DNA from: Methanothrix sp.
GTDB lineage: Archaea; Halobacteriota; Methanosarcinia; Methanotrichales; Methanotrichaceae
Assembly: GCA_023229165.1 (NCBI GenBank)
Contig: JALNZQ010000005.1
Span: forward strand, 1 to 13,311
Direction of reading: 5' to 3'
DNA: 13,311 nt
Shown here piece after piece: positions 7,997 to 13,311 of the stretch. The notes beneath the pieces were generated by a model. It ran no database searches, had not been told where the DNA came from, and saw only the letters and a program-made list of their open reading frames with translations. Each line of letters starts with the position of its first letter. Position 1 is the stretch's first letter. The translations under genes were made by a program, and so were the position numbers.

Positions 7997-9169
7997 ATGC
8001 AACTGATCTGCCATAGGCATCAGGCATTTCTGATGGCCATGATAATAGCAATAGTCGCGCTCTTTTTGTCAGGGATGGGATGGGCGGTCGATGCCTCTCT
8101 CAAGGACAATGCCTACCACTACATGGCCAATGGCGTGGATGACCAGCTCTACAATGAGTGGTGGTACTTCAATGCAGCAAATAATGACACAGAGGTCCAG
8201 GTGGTCTATCTCCTCAGCGATCCTGATAATATTTCCTCTGCCCGAAAGATTCAGGTGCAGGTTGTGGTCATGCAGGATGGCCTGCCTCACGTCATGGGCC
8301 AGCACCAAAGCCGCGGATATGGGGGAGACAGAAACTCTCCTATGTTTGACATTGACAAGAGCGGCTTTTCCTCAGAGGAAGAGCCGAACCTGCGCGTCTG
8401 GGGTGAGGCCCTGGACAATGCCACAGGGGATCCAATTCGCTGGGATCTGGTTTATCAGCCCACGGCTCGCCCCTGGTTTGCCATTCCGGTTCAGGTGCAT
8501 ATCGGCTACCTCAAGAGCGATTGGATCAAGTGGCTGGTTTACATGCCCTCTGCCCAGGTAACCGGCACTCTTACCATCGGCAACACGACAAAAAGCCTGC
8601 AAGGCACAGGCTATCACGAGCATGCATGGGGCCGCTTTGCCTTGAGCGATCCTCAAATAACCAGGGCCTCTGTTTCTATTCCCCTGGATGGATTTTCCCT
8701 GGCATTCGCGGAGATATTGGGCGAGCAGAGAGTGGCATTTCTGGGAATAGAGAAAGACGGAAAGAGCATTGCTTTCTCAGATAAGCAGATCAAACTTAAC
8801 TATTCAAATGTAAGTTGCGCATTTGACAATATGACGGCTGCCGTTTTTCCTGCTGCCTATAATGTAGAGGCCGATAACGGAGACTACACCCTGGATCTAG
8901 CGGTAGATGTGCAAAAGAGCGCTGCTACAAATCTTGAATACCAGCCACCTTTGCAAAGCGTTCTCATCTTCCAGCAGGTATCTATTTTGAAGGGGACACT
9001 TAAATCAAAGTCCGGCGAGAAGTTCTCCTTCCAAAAGCAGGGCTTTTCAGGATTTACGGCGCCAAGGCTTCATCCCGTTTTCTGCAAGATCAACTCAAGC
9101 TCCGGAAATTCGACATCTCCCATTTTGTCGATCAACCGATCTGAAGATCGGCAGGAGGTGGGTCTTTAG
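7997..9169 (+). CDS. Secreted CrtC/AttH-like lipocalin-fold protein
   Basis: The product resembles the CrtC (hydroxyneurosporene synthase/carotenoid 1,2-hydratase) and AttH group, a double lipocalin-like fold. Signature positions are NEWWYFN (residues 53-59 from ATG 7997), the hallmark EWWYF near the start of the fold, and GTGYHEHAWGRF (203-214), matching the family's GxGYxxHxWG. The 390-residue length fits. I chose ATG 7997 because GAGGAG precedes it at 4 nt, giving a clean signal peptide (about 1-30, a long hydrophobic core ending GMGWAVDA); ATG 7958 would add 13 residues in front of it. The protein is therefore exported or anchored. Methanogens are not known for carotenoids, so hydratase activity is not implied; a lipid or isoprenoid ligand is a guess. 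DUF1003 follows 91 nt later on the same strand. Confidence 0.75.
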   Translation: MQLICHRHQAFLMAMIIAIVALFLSGMGWAVDASLKDNAYHYMANGVDDQLYNEWWYFNAANNDTEVQVVYLLSDPDNISSARKIQVQVVVMQDGLPHVMGQHQSRGYGGDRNSPMFDIDKSGFSSEEEPNLRVWGEALDNATGDPIRWDLVYQPTARPWFAIPVQVHIGYLKSDWIKWLVYMPSAQVTGTLTIGNTTKSLQGTGYHEHAWGRFALSDPQITRASVSIPLDGFSLAFAEILGEQRVAFLGIEKDGKSIAFSDKQIKLNYSNVSCAFDNMTAAVFPAAYNVEADNGDYTLDLAVDVQKSAATNLEYQPPLQSVLIFQQVSILKGTLKSKSGEKFSFQKQGFSGFTAPRLHPVFCKINSSSGNSTSPILSINRSEDRQEVGL

Positions 9170-9260
9170 ATCCTTGCTTGCCCCTCATCCTAATCCATGT
9201 CTGTTCATGCTAATGCCGATAAAGCAGTCTGAAAAAATGACGCTCTGCGGAGGCTCATAA

Positions 9261-9722
9261 TTGGAAAAATTGGACTTCCCTAAACCCTTTGAGCACAATC
9301 ACGCTCCTGTGCGCGAGCTCTACGAGATAGATGCCGGTCCAACTACTCGCGGGGAGAAATTTGCCGATTGGGTGAACAAAAACGTAGGATCATGGCGGTT
9401 CATACTGATACAAACGATTCTAGTGGTCATATGGGTGATCCTCAATGCTACTGCTTATATTCGTGCCTGGGACCCCTATCCTTTCATCTTCATGAATCTG
9501 ATCTTCTCTTTGCAGTCAGCCTACACGGCATCTCTGATTATGATGAGCCAAAACCGGCAGGATAAGCTCAAGGCCCATAATGATTACCTCATGAACCTGC
9601 GGGCAGAAGAGGAGAGTCGTGCTGTCCTGGAAAACTTGGCCGCCCAGGATAAAGCTCTTCAGGAGATCTACCGGGAGATTCTGGAACTTCGCAAGGAGAC
9701 GGCCAAATCAGCCAATAAGTAG
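9261..9722 (+). CDS. DUF1003 family membrane protein
   Basis: The 153-residue protein matches DUF1003. It has a charged N-terminus and two transmembrane helices (about 46-66 and 74-94), with the characteristic WDPYPFIFMNL (70-80) leading into the second. MMSQNRQDK (94-102) follows at the membrane exit, then a charged helical C-terminus (about 105-150) likely to form a coiled coil. The family is widespread but its function is unknown, so none is claimed. Translation starts at TTG 9261, supported by GGAGG at 9249-9253, 7 nt upstream; the next possible ATG would remove the second helix. It may be co-transcribed with the CrtC-like gene, although the 91-nt gap is long. It converges on the minus-strand gene ending at 9762. 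Confidence 0.85.
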   Translation: MEKLDFPKPFEHNHAPVRELYEIDAGPTTRGEKFADWVNKNVGSWRFILIQTILVVIWVILNATAYIRAWDPYPFIFMNLIFSLQSAYTASLIMMSQNRQDKLKAHNDYLMNLRAEEESRAVLENLAAQDKALQEIYREILELRKETAKSANK

Positions 9723-9761
9723 CTCCCGAATTAAGAGTGAATCAGGCAAAATGAGAGAAAA

Positions 9762-10091
9762 TCAGGCAGAAGCTAGAGCTGGCTTCTCAGCGATCCTATC
9801 GCAGAAGGCTTTGACCTGTGCCTCATCCATGCTGTTCTTGGGAATGACCATGACATGATACCCATCGCTCTCCAGCCTGTTAATCAGATCCCTAAACTGG
9901 CTCATGGCTACGTTGACTTGTTTAGTCAGATCCGGCATCTTTAGAATGACTATCTTGATTGAAGGAATGACTGCGTCCACGACATAACCCCAGCGGGTGG
10001 GACGATGCATCAACACAACTATCCCTCTTCTTCCTAGCTCAGAGATTATGCCGTCAAACTTCGCTATATCTTGTCTCTCAGGTTGCTTCAT
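9762..10091 (-). CDS. Small protein resembling a degenerate PD-(D/E)XK nuclease fold
   Basis: No family is firmly recognised for this 109-residue protein. Its pattern resembles the core of Vsr/DUF559-like endonucleases: a leading helix (FDGIISELGRRGI, 12-24), a strand GYVVDAVIP with D39, a strand SIKIVIL (44-50), a helix FRDLINRLESDGY (66-78) and a strand HVMVIP (79-84). In active relatives the second strand ends in an acidic E-x-D motif; here it reads LKM, so the metal-binding acids appear lost. This suggests a catalytically dead or repurposed fold, which is inference from pattern only. It has no signal peptide or membrane helix and is probably cytoplasmic. GGAG lies 10 nt before ATG. A TATA-like element and two inverted repeats upstream (10184-10232) suggest regulated transcription. 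Confidence 0.6.
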   Translation of the reverse strand: MKQPERQDIAKFDGIISELGRRGIVVLMHRPTRWGYVVDAVIPSIKIVILKMPDLTKQVNVAMSQFRDLINRLESDGYHVMVIPKNSMDEAQVKAFCDRIAEKPALASA

Positions 10092-10183
10092 TTAGACTCT
10101 ACTCCATGCCCAATATCTAATTTATTCTAATCAACATTCATTATTTCCATCAAAGCAAAAATTGAGAGGGCGTGAATCATTTT

Positions 10184-10232
10184 ACCTTTGTCCAAAGGTG
10201 TCCGTTATCTACGGATGCAGCCCTCTTATAAA
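10184..10232 (-). promoter_or_regulatory. Promoter with inverted repeats upstream of the 109-residue gene
   Basis: On the minus strand TTTATAAG (10232-10225) is a good archaeal TATA box and predicts a start near 10200. Around that start lie two inverted repeats: TCCGT/ACGGA (10201-10205 with 10211-10215) and ACCTTTG/CAAAGGT (10184-10190 with 10193-10199). The second has only a 2-nt spacer, which suits a dimeric DNA-binding protein better than an RNA hairpin. The leader to the ATG at 10091 would be about 110 nt. Confidence 0.45.
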
Positions 10233-10257
10233 TAGATCATTAAGAAATATTGAAGGT

Positions 10258-10455
10258 TCAGTATCTGCCGGGTGATCGAGCAGGTCTATGCTTCTGATAG
10301 CATTCACTGCAGTATACCGGCCTGGATCCATCAGGCTTGAAGGGCACTTGTGTCTGCTTGCCGCATTCTGAACAAGTAACATCTGTCATTTCTCTTGGAC
10401 CGCTATTGTAGCCACTTCTGCTGCTACCGCTGTTTTCATATTTTCTCTCAAACAT
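10258..10455 (-). CDS. CX2C-x17-CX2C zinc-ribbon small protein
   Basis: The 65-residue protein has two CX2C knuckles, C28-SE-C31 and C49-SE-C52, separated by 17 residues, followed by a basic tail (KHRPARSPGRY). This is the CxxC-x17-CxxC arrangement found repeatedly in methanogen small proteins, often with the VPFKPDGSRPVYC stretch visible here (residues 37-49). Zinc binding is near certain from the spacing; a role in binding nucleic acid or in translation is only inferred, from the basic Ser/Gly/Arg-rich ends (N-terminal SGSSRSGYNSG). A weak Shine-Dalgarno AAGGT lies about 11 nt before ATG. A TATA box at 10572-10565 and a leader of about 85 nt with GAATCGA repeats precede it. The gene is separated from the upstream DRG gene by that promoter and a hairpin. 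Confidence 0.8.
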   Translation of the reverse strand: MFERKYENSGSSRSGYNSGPREMTDVTCSECGKQTQVPFKPDGSRPVYCSECYQKHRPARSPGRY

Positions 10456-10470
10456 TTAATTCACTTACCT

Positions 10471-10572
10471 TTTGAATCGATTAAGGAATCGAAACCGCTC
10501 CTGAAAACATCTCAACAAATCTCTTTGAATCGACGAATCCAGCATCACTTAAAGAACCGCTCAGCTTATATA
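10471..10572 (-). promoter_or_regulatory. Promoter and repeat-bearing leader of the zinc-ribbon gene
   Basis: TATATAAG on the minus strand (10572-10565) is a strong TATA box predicting a start near 10540. The leader contains a 10-bp direct repeat TTTGAATCGA (plus-strand coordinates 10471-10480 and 10524-10533) and a further GAATCGA at 10486-10492. These could be binding sites for a regulator or for a structured leader; their role is unknown. Confidence 0.5.
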
Positions 10573-10583
10573 CTTGCCGGTTA

Positions 10584-10659
10584 AAACTAAATATTATTTA
10601 TTTAAAAGGAATGCCCAGCAGCTTGCAGCGCGGTTGCGCCACCGTTTCCCTCAGCTGCT
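10584..10659 (-). terminator. Hairpin plus T-rich tail after the DRG gene
   Basis: AGCAGCT (10617-10623) pairs with AGCTGCT (10653-10659). A nested GCGC/GCGC stem (10628-10631 with 10636-10639, loop GGTT) lies inside. On the minus strand this begins about 38 nt after the DRG stop codon and is followed by the T-rich stretch CCTTTTAAATAAATA. It probably ends the DRG transcript before the zinc-ribbon promoter. Confidence 0.5.
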
Positions 10660-10696
10660 TCATTCTGTGCTTTTACCCTGGTTATTCTTCGTTTTC

Positions 10697-11800
10697 CTAC
10701 CTTCTCTTGGTAATTATGGAGAGTATATCGTTGTCTCTGAGCTCATGATCAAGCCCCACCGATTGACCGGGGAACTTGGCGCTCTTGCCCCAGACCAGAG
10801 CATAGCGGAAAAGATTCACAAAGTCGCGATGAAGATGCTCGCAAACCGATCTGACGCTGCTTCCGTCCAGGAGTACCAACGGCTCTTCAAGGTCTGCTTT
10901 GCCACCTTTCGGCTTGAGATAGACGCGAATGAAGCCAAGCCGATCGTAAATAAGTTCCTTTAGCTCCTCCAGGCCCTGGGTAGTGGCGCAAGAGAGTGGA
11001 AGATAGTCCCTGTTCAGCTCTTCTTTGATCTTGTTTTCTACGTCACCGAATCGAAGGTCAAACTTATTTATTGCCACCACCGAAGGGATGTAAACCCTGT
11101 TTCCTGCTAAAAAATCCACCAGGCTGTCGGTATCTATGTCTTCGCGAACTGTGATATTGGCATTGACAATTCCGTAGGCGCGAATGATATCCGCAATCTC
11201 AAACTCCGTCATGTGGGTGAGCGGCACAGTGCTGCGTATGATTATGCCGCCTTTCCTGTCCTGCGTGATGTGAATATTTGGGGGTTGTTTGTCCAGCCGG
11301 ATTCCCGCATCGTAAAGCTCGCGCTCCAGAATATTCAGCTTGTAGTTGAATACGTCACCTAATAGTAATATTATATCAGCGGCGCGAGCTGCTGTTATGA
11401 CCTCTCTGCCCCGGCCCTTACCCTTGGCAGCTCCTTTGATGATGCCGGGCATATCCAGTATCTGGATCTCAGCGCCTTTGTGTTTCATGATTCCCGGAAT
11501 GACCTCCAGGGTAGTGAATTGGTATGCGGCAACCTCAGATTTGGAAGCAGTCAGGTGGTTGAGCAGACTTGACTTTCCAACCGATGGAAAGCCCACCAGG
11601 GCCACAGTTGCATCTCCCGACTTCTTGATGTAGTATCTTCTACCCCCGCCGCCGCCCTTGATCTTCTGAAGCTCTTGCTGCGCCTTTAGCTTCGCGATCT
11701 TAGCCTTGATCTTGCCCAGATGGTGCTCAGTAGCCTTGTTCTTCTGAGTGTTAAAGATCTCCTCTTCCAGTGCCTTGATCTGTTCCTCGATGGTTGCCAT
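10697..11800 (-). CDS. drg: DRG-family (Obg-like) GTPase with TGS domain
   Basis: This cytoplasmic GTPase is probably associated with ribosomes. In the known family, DRG proteins bind translating ribosomes and belong to the Obg branch of TRAFAC GTPases. The 367 residues show an N-terminal coiled helix (about 1-50, MATIEEQIKALEEEI), a GGGGGRR linker, then G1 GFPSVGKS (70-77), G2 FTTLEVIPG (95-103), G3 DMPG (116-119), G4 NKFD (245-248) and G5 SCAT (270-273). A helical insertion lies between G3 and G4 (about 150-230). The C-terminal TGS domain (about 290-366) ends in GLDHELRDNDILSIITKRR. All motifs are intact and the length is typical of archaeal DRG. Shine-Dalgarno AGAGGA lies about 6-7 nt before ATG 11800. 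A TATA-like element at 11889-11896 predicts a leader of about 65 nt. Confidence 0.95.
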   Translation of the reverse strand: MATIEEQIKALEEEIFNTQKNKATEHHLGKIKAKIAKLKAQQELQKIKGGGGGRRYYIKKSGDATVALVGFPSVGKSSLLNHLTASKSEVAAYQFTTLEVIPGIMKHKGAEIQILDMPGIIKGAAKGKGRGREVITAARAADIILLLGDVFNYKLNILERELYDAGIRLDKQPPNIHITQDRKGGIIIRSTVPLTHMTEFEIADIIRAYGIVNANITVREDIDTDSLVDFLAGNRVYIPSVVAINKFDLRFGDVENKIKEELNRDYLPLSCATTQGLEELKELIYDRLGFIRVYLKPKGGKADLEEPLVLLDGSSVRSVCEHLHRDFVNLFRYALVWGKSAKFPGQSVGLDHELRDNDILSIITKRR

Positions 11801-11886
11801 TTATTGTCCTCTTAATCCGCCAAGAACAGCGCGTTTTGCCATTAGCTTGAAGCGTTCTTGGTTTCGTAGCAGAAAATAAGGCTCCC

Positions 11887-11897
11887 CCTTTATAAGG
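11887..11897. promoter_or_regulatory. Nearly palindromic TATA element, possibly bidirectional
   Basis: CCTTTATAAGG reads as a TATA-like box on both strands. On the minus strand it would start transcription near 11866, giving the DRG mRNA a 65-nt leader with a 9-bp hairpin (11821-11860). On the plus strand it would start near 11918, just ahead of the hairpin cluster at 11938-12122. Confidence 0.45.
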
Positions 11898-11937
11898 TAT
11901 GGGTTTGCACTTCATGCATTAAACCTTGAATACCCTG

Positions 11938-12122
11938 GTTCTTCGTCCGACTTGACTCTTCTGAAGAACGGCAGAAACTTGGGCAAAAGACTCCGCGTTC
12001 ATCCTGTGGCTGACGTTGTCAGCCACTCCCCCGGATTTTCAGTCCGGGAGACCATCCTTCATGGTGGGAACTTCCCGCTGTTTCGACTTCTCGTCGAAAC
12101 TCTCGCTGACCTGCGGTCAGCG
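11938..12122. ncRNA. Tandem-hairpin cluster, candidate structured RNA or transposon remnant
   Basis: Six hairpins stand almost end to end: 12006-12014/12018-12026 (9 bp), 12030-12035/12043-12048 (6 bp, 7-nt loop), 12051-12055/12061-12065 (5 bp), 12066-12069/12073-12076 (4 bp), 12080-12087/12093-12100 (8 bp) and 12104-12110/12116-12122 (7 bp). All are perfect, and 78 of 117 bases pair. A looser hairpin (11938-11944/11963-11969) lies upstream. The strand is undecided: it could be a plus-strand RNA from the TATA at 11889, or the 3' UTR of the UPF0200 gene, whose stop codon is inside the last hairpin. No tRNA, RNase P or SRP RNA pattern was found. An end of an IS200/IS605-type element or its guide-RNA scaffold is another possibility. 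Confidence 0.45.
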
Positions 12123-12773
12123 ATATCCGTCCTTCGCAATCCTACAGGTTAAAAGGCCCAGAAGTCTCTTTACGTTCTCATGAAAATCATCCAGGCTGCC
12201 ATCATTTCTCAGCTTCAGGTCGGCGGTCTTCATGGCCTCGCACATACCCCATCCCATCTCTCTGCATTCCCTCTGCTCCAGGGCAGCCGCTGCAAGGTTG
12301 TCCGGCTCGCCGCAGGGGAGAATGATCTTAGCATCTGCATCATCATCCGCCTTCATGCCGTCGTTTGCCTTTGACGGGCTCTTGCCCGGATCATCGGGAC
12401 GGCCCCGAGCAGCGAGCCATTTCAGCCGCGCTTCCACCGGCGCACAGACCTCTACCAGGAGAAACTCATCGGCATTGGCACGAAAGAAGTCCGCCTCCAC
12501 TCGAGAGCGCAGTCCATCTACCACTACCACATCCTTTCCCGTGGCTTTTGCTTTTTCAAAGATTATTTTGGCCACAGCATCCGGGCCGTCAGCGGCTCGC
12601 AAGGCATTGCCGATGCGGCCCAAATTTTGGTCGGTAGGCTCCAGGCCTTGACGGGCCGCTTCCTGGCGGATGACGTCTCCCATGACCACAACCGTCAAAC
12701 CATGCTGCCTGGCAATCTGGGAGGCTTCCCCTTTGCCTGAACCCGGCAGGCCTACAAAACCGATGATCTTCAT
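12117..12773 (-). CDS. UPF0200 family P-loop nucleotide-kinase-like protein
   Basis: This adenylate/dephospho-CoA-kinase-like P-loop protein belongs to the archaeal UPF0200 family, whose substrate is not established. Counting from ATG 12773 it shows the Walker A GLPGSGKGE (8-16), VVVMGDVIR (28-36), GLEPTDQNLGRIGN (43-56), VVVVDGLRS (82-90), RGRPDDP (123-129), REMGWGMCEAMKTADL (171-186) and NDGSLDDFHENVKRLL (190-205). ATG 12773 is chosen because GGTGA (12783-12779) precedes it at 5 nt and the family begins MKxIGFVGLPGSGKGE; a TTG at 12785 is less likely. Two oddities: about 29 extra residues (about 130-165) between RGRPDDP and the REMGWG block, in the lid region, and a tail CRIAKDGYR beyond the usual end that runs into the hairpin cluster. 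It follows the radical SAM gene by 21 nt, so it is probably in one operon with it. Confidence 0.88.
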   Translation of the reverse strand: MKIIGFVGLPGSGKGEASQIARQHGLTVVVMGDVIRQEAARQGLEPTDQNLGRIGNALRAADGPDAVAKIIFEKAKATGKDVVVVDGLRSRVEADFFRANADEFLLVEVCAPVEARLKWLAARGRPDDPGKSPSKANDGMKADDDADAKIILPCGEPDNLAAAALEQRECREMGWGMCEAMKTADLKLRNDGSLDDFHENVKRLLGLLTCRIAKDGYR

Positions 12774-12794
12774 ATTATTCACCAATTTGATTAT

Positions 12795-13311
12795 CTAGTT
12801 TTTCCAGGTTATCTTGGGAGCGGCTCGAATCCGAACCTTTAGTTCTGTCCCGCAATCGACCTCGCAAGCCTTGGCCATTTTCCGCAAAGCTTCTATCGAT
12901 ACTGGTTCAAATCTAGTCTCACCCTCTCGTGGCAACCCCTGCTGCAAGATCATGCTTTCCAGGCGATTTTCCGGATATAGCGCCAACAAGTGGCAGAGAG
13001 TGTCGGCGATCTTCACCAACTGGGAAGAGGTCGGCATTTCCGGAAAGATGGTGCAGCGCGTGTCTAATGCCACTCCCAATTTAAGGCAGATCTCAAGGCT
13101 CTCCGCCACCCGCGCCGCCATGCCGCTTCTGCCGGTAGCCTTTTTGTAATCCGGCTCCAGAAGAGCCGTCTTGAGATCAAGAAATACCTTATCCACCAGC
13201 CCTTTTGCCAGCAACGTCTCCAGGTGGCCAGGAAAGCAGCCCGAGGTCTCCAGGCCCGTGGCCAGATGCAGGCTCCTGGCCAGGCGAAAGAGCCGGCTAC
13301 AAGCCTCCAGC
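12795..13311 (-). CDS. Radical SAM activating enzyme, NrdG-like (5' partial)
   Basis: Only the C-terminal 171 residues are visible; the frame is open to the right edge, so the CxxxCxxC cluster motif lies outside. The visible part reads GLETSGCFPGHLETLLAKG, then VDKVFLDLKTAL, YKKATGRSG, AESLEICLKLGVALDTRCTIFPEM, with the Leu-rich segment and LQQGLPREGE. This order (ETSG strand, D(I/L)K strand, TG block, arginine-bearing TxxP strand) is that of radical SAM activases such as the anaerobic ribonucleotide reductase activating protein (NrdG2-type), which make a glycyl radical on their partner. A pyruvate formate-lyase-type activase is the alternative. The ORF-like start at 13214 (TTG) is internal and not the real start. 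UPF0200 follows 21 nt downstream. The partner reductase is not in the window. Confidence 0.7.
   Translation of the reverse strand, partial: LEACSRLFRLARSLHLATGLETSGCFPGHLETLLAKGLVDKVFLDLKTALLEPDYKKATGRSGMAARVAESLEICLKLGVALDTRCTIFPEMPTSSQLVKIADTLCHLLALYPENRLESMILQQGLPREGETRFEPVSIEALRKMAKACEVDCGTELKVRIRAAPKITWKN

Noticed and set aside
9136..9151. CCGATC/GATCGG inverted repeat near the end of the CrtC-like gene
   Set aside because: It is inside the coding sequence before the stop codon and has no T-run, so a terminator role is not supported.
9740..9768. 9-bp direct repeat AATCAGGCA spaced 20 nt between converging genes
   Set aside because: Only two short copies, one running into the coding end of the 109-residue gene; no sign of a target duplication or array.
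10574..10963. Plus-strand 129-codon open frame antisense to the DRG gene
   Set aside because: Most of it is the complement of intact DRG coding sequence; the rest is the DRG hairpin region. No ribosome-binding site or recognisable domain.
12030..12048. Hairpin with 7-nt loop resembling a tRNA anticodon arm (TTC)
   Set aside because: No acceptor stem, D arm or T arm with TTCRA sequence can be built around it.
12232..12651. Plus-strand 139-codon open frame over the UPF0200 gene
   Set aside because: It lies antisense to a conserved, motif-complete gene and its product is low-complexity Ser/Arg-rich sequence with no family features.
12901..12925. GGTTCAAAT stretch resembling a tRNA T arm
   Set aside because: It lies in the coding frame of the radical SAM gene and no other tRNA arms surround it.

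Overview
The window looks archaeal, most likely from a methanogen of the Methanosarcinales (Methanothrix-like). The lineage is inferred from gene content, not from an rRNA. Pointers are a DRG-type GTPase with a TGS domain, an archaeal UPF0200 nucleotide-kinase-like protein, a CX2C-x17-CX2C zinc-ribbon protein of a kind common in methanogens, an F420-dependent Ddn-like enzyme, TATA-box-like promoters, and secreted proteins rich in N-glycosylation sequons. No rRNA, tRNA, CRISPR array or intact transposase gene was seen.

Left third (1-4368): the 3' part of a very large gene for a Tc-toxin TcA-like protein. It is open to the left edge, so its beginning lies outside the window. Its C-terminal pore and TcB-binding regions are clearly TcA-like, but a complete seven-bladed WD40 propeller is inserted in the shell. 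A strong hairpin follows the stop codon.

Middle (4369-10091): accessory and envelope genes. In order these are a Ca2+/H+ antiporter (+), an EamA-type transporter (-) converging on it, a secreted concanavalin-like-fold protein (+), a Ddn-type F420 enzyme (-), a doubtful 44-codon ORF (+), a secreted CrtC/AttH-like lipocalin-fold protein (+), a DUF1003 membrane protein (+) and a small protein resembling an inactivated PD-(D/E)XK nuclease (-). Most look like separate transcription units.

Right third (10258-13311): all genes are on the minus strand. In transcription order they are the end of a radical SAM activating enzyme, the UPF0200 P-loop protein 21 nt behind it, a 316-bp gene-free stretch, the DRG GTPase, and the zinc-ribbon protein. 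The gene-free stretch holds a TATA-like element and a run of back-to-back hairpins (12006-12122), the most RNA-like structure in the window. The two strongest leads are the TcA-WD40 chimera and this hairpin cluster.
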